NCBI GenBank assembly: GCA_904418995.1
Contig: CAJFQF010000003.1
Span: 248,001 to 312,000 of the forward strand
Reading direction: 5' to 3'
DNA: 64,000 nt
DNA from: Heritagella_A intestinalis
Lineage (GTDB): Bacteria; Bacillota; Clostridia; Oscillospirales; Acutalibacteraceae
The notes under the pieces are model-generated. The model searched no databases and was not told the DNA's origin. It was given only the letters and a program-made list of their open reading frames with translations. Of the stretch, positions 15,783 to 25,257 are shown one piece after another; position 1 is the stretch's first letter, and each line of letters starts with the position of its first letter. The translations under genes were made by a program, and so were the position numbers.

Positions 15783-17849
15783 GTGCGGATTCAGAATTGG
15801 AAAGTACGTCATTTAGATAAGGAAAATGCAGCCAGGATCGCGGAACAAACCGGGGTCCCTCTTTTCTTGTCCATGATGCTGGACGCCCGGGGATTCCGGA
15901 CGCCGGAGGCTGTAAAGGCGCTGCTGCAAAATGACGAGGCCCTCCCCGATCCTTTTTTGCTCCCGGATATGGACAAGGCGGCAGCCAGGCTCCGCCGGGC
16001 CATTGATAGCTTTGAGAGGATCGCCATTTATGGGGACTATGACGCCGATGGCGTAACGGCTACGGCCCTGCTTTTTTCCTATCTGCAAACCTGCGGCGCA
16101 AACGCCATGTACTATATTCCCGACCGGGAAAAGGAAGGTTATGGCATGAATCTGGCTGCCGTAGAGCAGCTGGCGGAGAACGGCGTCAAGCTCATTGTAA
16201 CGGTGGATAACGGCATTGCCTCTCATCAGGAAATCGCCCGAGCCAAGGAATTGGGGATGGATGTGGTGGTGACGGATCACCACCGGCCTCAGGAAACTCT
16301 GCCGGAGGCCCTGGCTGTGGTGGACGCCTGGCGTCAGGATGTTTCCTGTCCCTGCCGGAACTTTTCGGGGGTCGGGGTGGCGTTCCAGCTGGTGGCCGCT
16401 CTGGAAATGGAAGACGGGGATCCCCGGAGCCTTTTGGAAAATTATGCGGATTTGGCGGCTATCGGTACCATCGGGGATGTGGTGCCCTTGGTGGGGGAAA
16501 ACCGGGCGCTGGTAAAAGCGGGCCTGCGGCTTTTGCAGGAGCCGGAGCGGGAAGGTATCCGGGCCCTGATACGGGAAGCCTCCATGGAGGGGCGCACCAT
16601 GAATGCGGTGAATGTGGCGTTTACCCTGGTACCCCGGATTAACGCTACCGGGCGCATGAGCCACGCCGACCGGGCCGTGACCCTGCTTGTCAGCGAGGAC
16701 CCGGAAGAGGCGCAGAGTTTGGCCCAGGATATTTGCGAATACAATGACCAGCGGAAAAAAGCGGAAATGGAAATCCTCCGGAAAGTGGGCGAGCAGCTCA
16801 GCCGGGAACCGGACCGCCTTTTAGACCGGGTGCTGGTGGTAGAAGGCGAGGATTGGCATCACGGGGTCATTGGGATTGTGGCGGCCCGGCTGGTAGAAAA
16901 ATACGGCAAGCCCTGTATCGTCCTTTCCCTGACAGGAGGGGAGGCCCGGGGTTCCGGCCGGAGCGTGGAGGGCTTCTCCCTGTTTGAAGCGGTGAGCGCC
17001 TGTGCGCCTTTGCTCACCCGGTATGGCGGCCACCCCATGGCGGCGGGCATGACCTTGCCCCTGGAAAATGTGGCCCAATTCCGGCATAGGCTCAATGCAT
17101 TTGCGGCCCAGCAGGGGGAAATGCCCGTTCCGGAGCTGACCCTGGACTGCCGGCTGAATCCGGCGACTTTGCAGGTGAAGCTGTGCGATATGCTGGCGCA
17201 ATTAGAGCCCTTTGGCGAGGGGAACCCGCCCCCGCTTTTCGGCTTGTACAATATGACCTTAATGGAAATCACGCCGGTGGGGGAAGGCAGGCATCTGCGG
17301 CTCACCCTGCGCAAAGAAGATGCGGTAGTCCGGTGTATGCGGTTCGGGGTGTCCCCGGAGGAGTTTCCCTATGAGCCGGGCGACGTGATGGATTTGGCCG
17401 TGACGCTGGACGTCCGGGAATACCGGGGAGAACCGACCCTGAGCATTGTGGCTCGGGAATGCCGGCCCTCCCATCAGGATTTGCTGGCCCTGCTGCGGCA
17501 GCAGCGGGTGTATGAGGCTTTCCGGCGGGGTGAAGAACTGTCCGCCCAGGAGAGACAGGCGCTGCTTCCCACCCGGGCAGATTTTGCCGAAGTCTACCGG
17601 TTTTTGCGAGGGAATCAAGGCTGGAAGGGCCCAGAGGAGTTTTTGTGGCTGCGCCTGCAAAAGCAGGAACTTTCTATGGGCAGGCTCCTAGTGATATTGG
17701 ATGTTTTGGAGGAAAGGGGGCTTTTGCGGAAAGAGGAAAAGGGGGAAGATTTGCTGCTGGAGCTGCTTCCGGTGAAGCAGAAGGCAGATCTGACGGCTTC
17801 GCCTGTTTTGAGGAAGTTAGAAGAACAGAGGAAGAAGGAGGGCTTTTAA
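15783..17849 (+). CDS. recJ: Single-stranded-DNA exonuclease RecJ
   Basis: The 688-residue DHH/DHHA1 5'-3' single-strand exonuclease acts in recombination and mismatch repair. Metal-site motifs are IAIYGDYDADGVTATALL, VTVDNGIAS and VVVTDHHRP; GVGVAFQLV, LAAIGTIGDVVPL and NATGRMSHADRAV follow. The DHHA1 glycine motif is RYGGHPMAAGM near residue 420. An OB-fold domain and a C-terminal extension complete the protein. GTG 15783 is chosen because the promoter places +1 after the upstream in-frame ATG/GTG codons and because the sequence from there (RIQNWKVRHL) is family-like. The rel gene starts 1 bp after the stop. Confidence 0.93.
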   Translation: MRIQNWKVRHLDKENAARIAEQTGVPLFLSMMLDARGFRTPEAVKALLQNDEALPDPFLLPDMDKAAARLRRAIDSFERIAIYGDYDADGVTATALLFSYLQTCGANAMYYIPDREKEGYGMNLAAVEQLAENGVKLIVTVDNGIASHQEIARAKELGMDVVVTDHHRPQETLPEALAVVDAWRQDVSCPCRNFSGVGVAFQLVAALEMEDGDPRSLLENYADLAAIGTIGDVVPLVGENRALVKAGLRLLQEPEREGIRALIREASMEGRTMNAVNVAFTLVPRINATGRMSHADRAVTLLVSEDPEEAQSLAQDICEYNDQRKKAEMEILRKVGEQLSREPDRLLDRVLVVEGEDWHHGVIGIVAARLVEKYGKPCIVLSLTGGEARGSGRSVEGFSLFEAVSACAPLLTRYGGHPMAAGMTLPLENVAQFRHRLNAFAAQQGEMPVPELTLDCRLNPATLQVKLCDMLAQLEPFGEGNPPPLFGLYNMTLMEITPVGEGRHLRLTLRKEDAVVRCMRFGVSPEEFPYEPGDVMDLAVTLDVREYRGEPTLSIVARECRPSHQDLLALLRQQRVYEAFRRGEELSAQERQALLPTRADFAEVYRFLRGNQGWKGPEEFLWLRLQKQELSMGRLLVILDVLEERGLLRKEEKGEDLLLELLPVKQKADLTASPVLRKLEEQRKKEGF

Positions 17850-17850
17850 A

Positions 17851-20049
17851 ATGGCGGTCAGGCATGGACAGACATACGAGGAACTGCTGGAGTTGATCCA
17901 GGGAAGCGGCCGGGAATTCGATATGGAAATGATCGGCAAGGCCTATCATCTGGCGGATGGCGCGCATCAGGGACAAAAACGCCTTTCCGGGGAACCCTAT
18001 ATCATCCATCCCCTGGCGGTAGCCTGCATCCTGGTGGAGCTGGGAATGGATTCCGAATCTGTGGTAGGGGGCCTGCTCCACGACGTAGTGGAGGACACGG
18101 ATTATACCCTGGAAGATATTCGGAAGCTCTTTAACCCCCAGGTGGCCAACCTGATTGACGGCGTCACCAAGCTGGGCAAAATCCCCTATTCTTCCCGGGA
18201 GGAGCAGCAGGCGGAGAATATCCGGAAAATGCTCATCGCCATGTCGGAGGATATCCGGGTCATCATTATCAAGCTGGCGGACCGGCTCCACAATATGCGG
18301 ACCCTGGAGTTTAAGCCGCCGCAAAAGCAGCGGGATACGGCTTTGGAGAGCATGGAGGTATACGCCCCCATCGCCCACCGGCTGGGTATCCGGGCTGTGA
18401 AAGAAGAGCTGGAAGACCTTTCCCTGCAATACCTGGATCCGGTGGCGTATCACGAAATCGAGGACGCCCTGGCCATGCAGAGCAAGGACCGGGCCGCCTT
18501 TATTGAGCGCACCAAAAAGGAGATCAAACAGCGGGTCTCTACCATTATTCCCAATGTGTATCTGGAAGGCCGGGTAAAGAGCATCAACGGCATCTACCGC
18601 AAGATGTTTATCCAAGGGAAGAATCTGGATGAAATCTATGATGTCTATGCGGTTCGGGTGATTGTGGATACGGTGACGGACTGCTACAATGTGCTGGGCC
18701 TGATTCACGATATGTTCCGGCCCATCCCCAACCGGTTTAAGGATTATATCTCCACCCCAAAGCCCAATATGTATCAGTCCCTGCACACCACGGTGCTCAG
18801 CGCGGACGGCATCCCTTTTGAAGTGCAGATTCGCACCTGGGAAATGCACTACACCGCGGAATACGGCATTGCCGCCCACTGGAAGTATAAGCTGGGCATG
18901 ACCCGCAGCAACTCTATGGACGAGCGTCTGGCCTGGATTCGCCAGATGCTGGAAAACCAGAAGGACAACGAGGACGCCACGGATATTGTCCGGGCCATTA
19001 AGAGCGACCTGGCTCCGGAAGAAGTCTTTGTGTTTACTCCCAAAGGACAGGTTATCAGCCTGCCGGCCGGCTCTACGGTCATTGACTTTGCCTATGCCAT
19101 CCACAGCGCCGTGGGCAACCGCATGGTGGGAGCCAAGGTGGATAAGCGCATTGTCCCCATTGACTACAAGGTCAAGACCGGCGAGATTGTGGAAATCCTC
19201 ACCACCAAGGAAGTGGGCCACGGCCCCAGCCGCGACTGGCTGAAAATTGTCAAGACCAGCGAGGCCCGGAACAAGATTCGCCAGTGGTTCAAAAAAGAGC
19301 GCCGAGAAGAAAATATTGTGGAAGGCCGTTCCGAGCTGGAACGGGAATTCCGCCGGAACAATATTGAGCTCACCGACGAGATCCTGCAAAACCTCATGGA
19401 TACGGTGGGCAAGCGCAACAGCTGCGCCACCCTGGATGACCTCTATGCGGCTATTGGCTACGGCGGCATCCAGCTTTGGAAGATTATGCCCCGGATCCGG
19501 GAAGAATACAACAAGGCCCGCAGAGCCGCCGCCCAGGAGGCCGCTGCCCAGCACGCCCACCTGATGCAAAAGCAGGCCCAGCAGACCAAAGCCAAAACAG
19601 CCGGCGGCGTGCTGGTGGAAGGGGTGGATAACTGCCTCATTAAGTTCTCCAAATGCTGCAACCCCCTCCCCGGCGACGAGATTATCGGCTTTATTACCCG
19701 GGGATTCGGCGTCTCCATCCATAAGCGGAACTGCTCCAACGTGCCCGCCCGCATTGAGGATGCACCGGAGCCGGAACGCTGGGTGCGGGCCCATTGGGCG
19801 GGAGAGGTCAAGGAGGATTTCCAGACGACCCTGGAGATTGTGGCCGAAGACCGCTCCGGCCTGCTGGCCGATGTGACCCAGCAGCTCTTTGCCATGCGGC
19901 TGTCCATCCACTCCCTCAATTCCCGGGAGCTGAAGGACGGTTCGGCGGTGATTTACGCCACCTTTACGGTAAACGGGCTGGACCATTTGAAAACCGTCAT
20001 GGAGCGACTGAAGGGCATTGCCAATGTCCGCTCCGTGGAACGCGCATAA
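17851..20049 (+). CDS. rel: Bifunctional (p)ppGpp synthetase/hydrolase Rel
   Basis: The 732-residue long RSH enzyme shows all domains: HD hydrolase (GEPYIIHPLAVAC, LLHDVVEDTD), synthetase (GRVKSINGIYRKM, YDVYAVRVIV, YQSLHTTVL, EVQIRTWEMH), TGS (VFVFTPKGQVISLPAGSTVIDFAYAIH), a zinc-finger/helical region with CCNPLPGDEIIGF, and a C-terminal ACT domain (LEIVAEDRSGLLADVTQ). Both catalytic halves look intact. AAGGAGGG lies upstream of ATG 17851. It is transcribed with recJ. RelQ at 7373-8038 provides a second synthetase. Confidence 0.96.
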   Translation: MAVRHGQTYEELLELIQGSGREFDMEMIGKAYHLADGAHQGQKRLSGEPYIIHPLAVACILVELGMDSESVVGGLLHDVVEDTDYTLEDIRKLFNPQVANLIDGVTKLGKIPYSSREEQQAENIRKMLIAMSEDIRVIIIKLADRLHNMRTLEFKPPQKQRDTALESMEVYAPIAHRLGIRAVKEELEDLSLQYLDPVAYHEIEDALAMQSKDRAAFIERTKKEIKQRVSTIIPNVYLEGRVKSINGIYRKMFIQGKNLDEIYDVYAVRVIVDTVTDCYNVLGLIHDMFRPIPNRFKDYISTPKPNMYQSLHTTVLSADGIPFEVQIRTWEMHYTAEYGIAAHWKYKLGMTRSNSMDERLAWIRQMLENQKDNEDATDIVRAIKSDLAPEEVFVFTPKGQVISLPAGSTVIDFAYAIHSAVGNRMVGAKVDKRIVPIDYKVKTGEIVEILTTKEVGHGPSRDWLKIVKTSEARNKIRQWFKKERREENIVEGRSELEREFRRNNIELTDEILQNLMDTVGKRNSCATLDDLYAAIGYGGIQLWKIMPRIREEYNKARRAAAQEAAAQHAHLMQKQAQQTKAKTAGGVLVEGVDNCLIKFSKCCNPLPGDEIIGFITRGFGVSIHKRNCSNVPARIEDAPEPERWVRAHWAGEVKEDFQTTLEIVAEDRSGLLADVTQQLFAMRLSIHSLNSRELKDGSAVIYATFTVNGLDHLKTVMERLKGIANVRSVERA

Positions 20050-20145
20050 AGATACAGGCAGGAATCGGGCCGCTGCAAAATTTGCGGCGGCCTGTATGCT
20101 ATGGGGAGATTTGACTCCTATATAGAGACAGAAAGGAACAACAAC

Positions 20146-20772
20146 ATGCTTACGGTACAGAGAATTTGCGGCGGGATGCTCCAGACCAACTGCTATCTGG
20201 TCACAGATGCGGCCACCGGCCAGACGGCGGTGGTGGATCCCGGCTTTTGGAATTTTCAACTGGAAACGGCTTTGGAGGGAAAAAACGTCCGGGCCATTTG
20301 GCTGACCCACGGCCATTTTGACCATATTTCCGGTGCAGCCCAGGTGCAGAAAGCCACAGGGGCGCCGGTGTATCTCCATCAAGACGAGGAATCTTTCCTC
20401 ACAGACGCCAATCTGAATCTTTCGGCTATGATGGGGATGCGCCTTCCGCCAGTGGAGGCAGGGAAGCTGCTGCAGGACGGGGAGACCATTTTCCTGGGAG
20501 AGAGCCAATTTCAGGTGCTCCACACGCCGGGGCACACAGCGGGGGGCTGCTGCTATGTGGGAGAGGAAATCCTCTTTAGCGGGGATACCCTCATGGAGGG
20601 CTCCGTAGGCCGCACAGATTTCCCCACGGGAAACTGGGCCCAGCTGTCTGCTTCTCTGGAACGGCTGCGGCAGATTCCCGGGGACCGGGAAGTGTATCCC
20701 GGCCATGGCTCCCCCACCACCTTGGCAAGGGAACGGAAAATCAATCCGTATATGGGGGACACGTATTTATGA
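20146..20772 (+). CDS. MBL-fold hydrolase (glyoxalase II-like, YqgX type)
   Basis: The 208-residue metallo-beta-lactamase-fold hydrolase carries the metal motif LTHGHFDHISG (H55, H57, D59, H60), HTPGHTAGGCCYV, LFSGDTLMEGSVGRTDFP and the terminal VYPGHGSPTTLARER. Such enzymes cleave thioesters, for example hydroxyacylglutathione or bacillithiol analogues; the substrate here is unknown. ATG 20146 has GAAAGGA upstream, while the in-frame ATG at 20101 lacks a site. Its stop overlaps the hemZ start by 4 bp. The rel-MBL-hemZ order recurs in Clostridia. Confidence 0.88.
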   Translation: MLTVQRICGGMLQTNCYLVTDAATGQTAVVDPGFWNFQLETALEGKNVRAIWLTHGHFDHISGAAQVQKATGAPVYLHQDEESFLTDANLNLSAMMGMRLPPVEAGKLLQDGETIFLGESQFQVLHTPGHTAGGCCYVGEEILFSGDTLMEGSVGRTDFPTGNWAQLSASLERLRQIPGDREVYPGHGSPTTLARERKINPYMGDTYL

Positions 20773-22274
20773 TTTTATGGATCGAAGGCTATGACCGCCA
20801 CTACGAAATGGAGAACCTCTGCCGGATCTTTTTCCCTTACCAGAAGATTCAGGTGGTTCTGGGCCGCCCGGAAGAAACCGCTGAGGACGCTATCCAGGCC
20901 GGCGTTGGGGTAGAGGAAGGCGCGGAGGAGATCCGCTTTTTTGCCTGGGCCAGTATCCATGGAGAGCGCCGCCAAGACCATGGCAGCGCCCCTGCCGGGG
21001 AATTTTCCGGCTTCAGCGATTTTGAACGCCGGCGGGAATACGAGCGCCGGATGGGCGTATTGCTGTTCCCCCTTCTCGCAGAGCTGTGTGACTGCCGCCC
21101 CAAGTGGGGTATCCTCACAGGCATCCACCCGGTAAAGCTGTTCCGCCAGCTCTTTGAGCAGAAGGGCATGGAAGCGGCGGAAGCATATTTCCAGGGGGCG
21201 CTGTTGGTTTCCCCGGAGAAAACCGCCCTGGCCCGCCGCACCATGGAGACACAGCTGCCCTTCCTGGCCCAGAACCGGCCGGAATCCTGTAGTTTGTACC
21301 TGTCGGTGCCCTTTTGCCCCACCCGCTGCTCCTATTGCTCCTTTGTTTCCCAGACAGTGGAGCGCTCCGCCCGGCTGATTCCCCAGTATGTGGACCAGCT
21401 TTGCCGGGAGGTGGAGTATACCGGGGCTATTGCCCGGGAGCTGGGCTTGCGATTGGAATCCGCCTACATTGGCGGCGGCACCCCCACTACCCTGAACCCG
21501 GAGCAGCTCACCCGGCTCATCACCACGGTGCAGCAGACCTGGGATTTGAGCCATTGCCGGGAGTTTACCGTGGAAGTCGGCCGGCCGGACACCATTGACC
21601 GTCCCAAGCTGGAAGCCCTGCGGGCCTGCGGCATCAGCCGCATCAGCATCAATCCCCAGACCCTCAACGACCATGTGCTGGAGGTCATTGGCCGCCGCCA
21701 TTCAGCCCAGCAGACCATAGAGGCCTATGAGCTGGCCCGGCAGTTGGGCTTTGACAATATCAACATGGATTTGATTGCCGGCCTGCCTGACGACACGGCA
21801 GAGAGCTTTGCCGCCACCCTGGACAGGATTTTGGAGCTGGACCCGGAGAACATCACGGTGCATTCCCTGGCCCTGAAACATTCCGCCCGGATGATTCAGC
21901 AGGAGGATGTGGAACGCTTCCACAACGACGGGGCCACCGCCGCCGCCATGCTGGAATATGCCGATGAAAAGCTCACCGCCGCAGGGTATGCTCCCTATTA
22001 CCTCTATCGTCAAAGCCGCATGGTGGGGAACCTGGAAAATGTGGGCTGGGCCAAGCCCGGCACGGAATGTTACTACAACATCATCACCATGGACGAAACC
22101 CACACGGTGCTGGCCTGCGGGGCGGGGGCAGTCTCCAAAATCAAGGACCCGGGCTCGGATTTTCTCCGCCGCATTTTTAACTTTAAATATTCATATGAAT
22201 ATTGCAGCCGCAATGAGGAAATACTCGCACGAAAAGACGAGGTGAAAACCCTGTATGAGCAGTTTTGCAAATAG
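20769..22274 (+). CDS. hemZ: Oxygen-independent coproporphyrinogen III dehydrogenase HemZ-type (radical SAM)
   Basis: The 501-residue radical-SAM protein has an N-terminal HemZ domain of about 160 residues (WGILTGIHPVKLF) before the core. The cluster motif is VPFCPTRCSYCSF (C183, C187, C190). Downstream are AYIGGGTPTTL, ISINPQTLND, FDNINMDLIAGLPDD and the C-terminal GNLENVGWAKPGTECYYN. HemZ proteins are annotated as anaerobic coproporphyrinogen oxidases. Heme genes are not otherwise present here, so a related radical-SAM or heme-handling role is possible. It overlaps its neighbours by 4 and 20 bp, indicating one transcript. Confidence 0.9.
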   Translation: MILWIEGYDRHYEMENLCRIFFPYQKIQVVLGRPEETAEDAIQAGVGVEEGAEEIRFFAWASIHGERRQDHGSAPAGEFSGFSDFERRREYERRMGVLLFPLLAELCDCRPKWGILTGIHPVKLFRQLFEQKGMEAAEAYFQGALLVSPEKTALARRTMETQLPFLAQNRPESCSLYLSVPFCPTRCSYCSFVSQTVERSARLIPQYVDQLCREVEYTGAIARELGLRLESAYIGGGTPTTLNPEQLTRLITTVQQTWDLSHCREFTVEVGRPDTIDRPKLEALRACGISRISINPQTLNDHVLEVIGRRHSAQQTIEAYELARQLGFDNINMDLIAGLPDDTAESFAATLDRILELDPENITVHSLALKHSARMIQQEDVERFHNDGATAAAMLEYADEKLTAAGYAPYYLYRQSRMVGNLENVGWAKPGTECYYNIITMDETHTVLACGAGAVSKIKDPGSDFLRRIFNFKYSYEYCSRNEEILARKDEVKTLYEQFCK

Positions 22275-23229
22275 TTATTTTAAATATGTCAACCATCTGG
22301 AAGAAATCAATGACGCGGCCCTTTCCGCCCCCCAGCAGATGATTGAGGAGGTAGAGGACGCCTATCACAACAACCTTCACAACGTAGCCCGGCAGGCCAT
22401 CCGCCGCCGGTGCCGGATTTTGATGCTTTCGGGCCCCAGCAGCAGCGGCAAGACCACTACGGCCCATATGCTTCAGCGGGAGCTGCGGGAAATGGGGGTA
22501 GACAGCGTCATTGTCTCTATGGATAACTTTTATCTGGGAGCGGGGCAAGCCCCCATTCTGCCCGACGGCACCTATGACTATGAATCCGTAGACGCGTTGG
22601 ACGTCCCGGTAGCTAAATCCTGCCTCAGCGATCTGCTGAAAAAGGGCCGGTGCGATATGCCGGTGTTTGATTTCGGCCTCCGCCGCCCGGCAGATTACAC
22701 CCAGCCTTTGGAGCTGCCGGAGGGCGCCATTGCCATTATCGAGGGCATCCACGCCCTGAACCCGGTGTTCACCAGCCATTTGCCGGCCCAGCACGTGATG
22801 AAGATGTATACCAGCGTCAAGCAGGGCATCAAGGACGCCAACGGCACGGTGATTTCCCCCATGGATTTGCGCCTGGTGCGGCGGATTGTCCGGGACCATC
22901 AGTTCCGCAGCACCACCCCGGAGCGGACCCTCTCCATGTGGCCCAACGTGGTGGCCGGAGAGAATAAGTATATCCGTCCCTACCGCCACAGCAGCGACGT
23001 TACCGTAAATTCCATCCATATCTATGAACCCTGCGTCCTCCGGGCCCACGCTATCCCGCTTCTGCGGGCCATTGCCCACGACAGCCCCCACTTCCAAAAG
23101 GCCCGGGAGCTGGAAGCCAAGCTCATGCGCTTTGAGCCGATTTCCGAGGAGTTAGTACCGGCAGATTCCATGCTCCGGGAGTTTTTGGGCCCCACCCAGC
23201 CGGAACATTTTGTGAGCTCCATAGAGTGA
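22255..23229 (+). CDS. Uridine kinase-like nucleoside kinase
   Basis: The 324-residue protein has a P-loop GPSSSGKTTTAHML near residue 60 and a uridine/phosphoribulokinase-like core: VSMDNFYLGAGQAP, GTYDYESVDALDVP and AIIEGIHALNPVFT. The C-terminal half has RRIVRDHQFRSTTPERTLSMWPNV. This clostridial group often follows hemZ and usually lacks the N-terminal TGS part seen in longer relatives; here the N-terminus is short. Likely action is ATP-dependent phosphorylation of uridine/cytidine or a related small molecule. ATG 22255 overlaps hemZ by 20 bp. Confidence 0.86.
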   Translation: MSSFANSYFKYVNHLEEINDAALSAPQQMIEEVEDAYHNNLHNVARQAIRRRCRILMLSGPSSSGKTTTAHMLQRELREMGVDSVIVSMDNFYLGAGQAPILPDGTYDYESVDALDVPVAKSCLSDLLKKGRCDMPVFDFGLRRPADYTQPLELPEGAIAIIEGIHALNPVFTSHLPAQHVMKMYTSVKQGIKDANGTVISPMDLRLVRRIVRDHQFRSTTPERTLSMWPNVVAGENKYIRPYRHSSDVTVNSIHIYEPCVLRAHAIPLLRAIAHDSPHFQKARELEAKLMRFEPISEELVPADSMLREFLGPTQPEHFVSSIE

Positions 23230-23273
23230 GGAGAGTTTTCATAGATTGTTCATAGGAAATTTTTGATAGATTC

Positions 23274-23302
23274 TTGTTTTTTTCAACAGATAGCTCTATA
23301 AT
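23274..23302 (+). promoter_or_regulatory. Promoter of the zinc-ribbon protein gene
   Basis: TTGTTT (23274-23279), 17 bp, TATAAT (23297-23302). Confidence 0.7.
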
Positions 23303-23384
23303 GGTAGAAAGAAAAGCAGACGGCTGCGGCTTGTTTGCCGAATATGGTTTAGAAAGAAACCATCAGGTAAAGGAGAAATGTTAT

Positions 23385-23852
23385 ATGGGTCTTTTTGAAG
23401 ATGTTGTAGTCAATGCCAGATCGGCTGCCGGTGTTGTGGGGAAGAAGGCCGGCCAGTTGGTGGACATCTCCAAGCTGCGCATCAGCGCCGCCGATGTGAA
23501 CCGGGAGATCGACCACCGGATGGAGCTGCTGGGCCGCGCGGTCTATGAGTCCCGGAAATCCGGCCACGATGCAGAAGAACTGATTACCGAAAACGTGGCG
23601 TACATCGACGAGCTTTATGAGCAGCTGGATGTGATTACGGCGGAGCTGGCCGCTGCCCGTGGCCAGGTGGCCTGCCCGCACTGCGGCAAGCTGAACCCCG
23701 TTACTTCCTTCTATTGCAGCCAGTGCGGCACCAAGCTGGCCAAAGAAGAGGAGGCTGGAGAAGGGGCCGGGGAAGAACCCGCCCAGGAGCCGGTTTCCCC
23801 GGAGGAAGCGCCTAAGAGTGAAGAAGCGCCCGAAGAGGAAAAAAGCGAATAA
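23385..23852 (+). CDS. Zinc-ribbon protein with acidic tail
   Basis: The 155-residue protein has a helical N-terminal region (LFEDVVVNARSAAGVVGKKAGQLVDISKLR) and a central helix pair. A zinc ribbon (CPHCGKLNPVTSFYCSQCG, about 97-115) is followed by a Glu/Pro-rich, highly acidic tail. It resembles small clostridial zinc-ribbon proteins of unknown function. Zinc binding by four cysteines is expected; the partner is not known. AAAGGAG precedes ATG 23385. It has its own promoter and terminator. Confidence 0.82.
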   Translation: MGLFEDVVVNARSAAGVVGKKAGQLVDISKLRISAADVNREIDHRMELLGRAVYESRKSGHDAEELITENVAYIDELYEQLDVITAELAAARGQVACPHCGKLNPVTSFYCSQCGTKLAKEEEAGEGAGEEPAQEPVSPEEAPKSEEAPEEEKSE

Positions 23853-23867
23853 GAATGGAAACCGAAA

Positions 23868-23899
23868 CAGGGGACGCAGCCATGTGTCCCCTGTTTTTT
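23868..23899 (+). terminator. Intrinsic terminator after the zinc-ribbon gene
   Basis: ACAGGGGAC and GTCCCCTGT flank a 9-base loop and are followed by TTTTTT. Confidence 0.88.
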
Positions 23900-23904
23900 G
23901 CGCA

Positions 23905-23939
23905 AAAAGGCCCCTGCCTTCCGGAGGCAAGGGCCTTTT
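23905..23939 (-). terminator. Intrinsic terminator of the minus-strand GH109-like gene
   Basis: On the minus strand AAAAGGCCCTTGCCT and AGGCAGGGGCCTTTTT form a nearly perfect stem around CCGG and end in T's. The symmetric A and T runs may let it act in both directions. Confidence 0.82.
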
Positions 23940-23954
23940 ACAGTCATAGTATCA

Positions 23955-25202
23955 TTACAGTTCCGCTGCTTTCCAGTCCGGCAGCACCCAGCGCCCGCTG
24001 GTAAAGTCGGGAATTTCCACCGGTGCGCCGCCCTTTGCAATGGAAGCTTCCGACAGGGCGGTGATGCTCATCCAGGCGGCCATATCGTATACGTCAATGG
24101 GCATAGACGCGCCGGAGAGAGCGCAGCGCACAAAGGCCCCGATTACCAGGCCGTCCATGCCGCCGTGGCCGCCAGTGACGCCGCTGTTCAGGAACTCCTT
24201 CCAGATGGGGTGCTCATACTGCTCCCGGTATTGGTCGAGATTCCCCCACTGTTTGCGCCAGTTGAAGTCGTCCTCGTTGTGGACGCCGTCAAGGAAAATC
24301 GACTGGTTTTCCTCCTCATACATTCCCAGGGTGCCCTGAATGTGGAACCCGCGGGAATAGTACCGGGGCAGAGTGGTGTCCAGGGTCAGGACAATGGTCT
24401 GCCCACCGGCGCAGCGGATGGTGGTAGTGACCACGTCCCCCTGTTTCCAGTCGGCGTGGGTCAAATCGTAGCCGTCGCCCTTTTCCCGGGCCAGATAGGT
24501 GTGCAGCCCTTTGGCGCAGGAGGCCACAGAGGAGAGGGTCAGCATCCGGTTGCCGTGGTTAATGTTGAGGATTTTGGCAATGGGCCCCAGCTCGTGGGTG
24601 GGATAGTTTTCGCAGCAGCGGTGGAGGTAGTGGTTCAGCCGGTAGTGGCGGTTCTCCCGGCCATAGCTCACCTCGTCCCGCAGGTCGTGGCGGTAGCCGC
24701 CCTGACAGTGGACAATCTCTCCAAAGAGCCCCTGCCGCACCATGTTCAGGATCATCAGCTCGTTGCGGCCATAGCAGCAATTTTCCAGAAACATAATGGG
24801 AGTGCGGGTTCTTTCATAGGTGTGTACCAGCTCCCAGCACTCTTCCAGGGTCAAGGCGCCGCCCACTTCAGAGGCCACGATTTTTCCAGCCTCCATGGCC
24901 GCCAGGGCAATGGGGGTGTGGGCCTCCCAGGAAGCGGAGATGATGACGGCATCCACCTGGGAATCTGCCAGCAGCTCCCGATAGTCCAGATAGACCGCCG
25001 GGGATACGCCCCGGAGCTCCTGCACCTTTTGGGCGGCTGCCTGGGCCCGGTCCTCGTATACGTCGCAGACCGCGGTTACCTGCACCTGGGGAATGGGCAG
25101 AATAGCGTTAGGGAGCAGATCACTTCCCCGAGCGCCGTAGCCAATGAGGCCCACCCGGAGAGTGTCTTTTTGATTCTGTACATCTGTGTTTTTTGCATCC
25201 AT
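23955..25202 (-). CDS. Gfo/Idh/MocA oxidoreductase, GH109-like
   Basis: The 415-residue protein has an N-terminal Rossmann fold (VGLIGYGARGSDLL) for NAD. It carries features of GH109, the NAD-dependent alpha-N-acetylgalactosaminidases: YRHDLR, a NHYLHR segment, the ENYPTHELGPIAKILNINHGNRM block and the late GVTGGHGGMDGLVIGAFV block. GH109 enzymes cleave by an oxidation-elimination-reduction cycle. There is no signal sequence, so it acts on imported glycosides. AAAGGA-type bases precede ATG 25202. It is the last gene of a minus-strand run (MATE, LD-carboxypeptidase, GNAT). Another Gfo/Idh substrate is possible. Confidence 0.8.
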   Translation of the reverse strand: MDAKNTDVQNQKDTLRVGLIGYGARGSDLLPNAILPIPQVQVTAVCDVYEDRAQAAAQKVQELRGVSPAVYLDYRELLADSQVDAVIISASWEAHTPIALAAMEAGKIVASEVGGALTLEECWELVHTYERTRTPIMFLENCCYGRNELMILNMVRQGLFGEIVHCQGGYRHDLRDEVSYGRENRHYRLNHYLHRCCENYPTHELGPIAKILNINHGNRMLTLSSVASCAKGLHTYLAREKGDGYDLTHADWKQGDVVTTTIRCAGGQTIVLTLDTTLPRYYSRGFHIQGTLGMYEEENQSIFLDGVHNEDDFNWRKQWGNLDQYREQYEHPIWKEFLNSGVTGGHGGMDGLVIGAFVRCALSGASMPIDVYDMAAWMSITALSEASIAKGGAPVEIPDFTSGRWVLPDWKAAEL

Positions 25203-25257
25203 AGCTGAGGGTCCTTTCTTTCTTTAAAGAGCATATATGGCCGGCAATCCCGGCAAA

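Noticed and set aside
17674..20706. Minus-strand 1010-codon open frame over rel and neighbours
   Set aside because: Antisense shadow caused by GC-rich third positions; it crosses three conserved genes and has His/Gln/Gly-rich, domain-less sequence.
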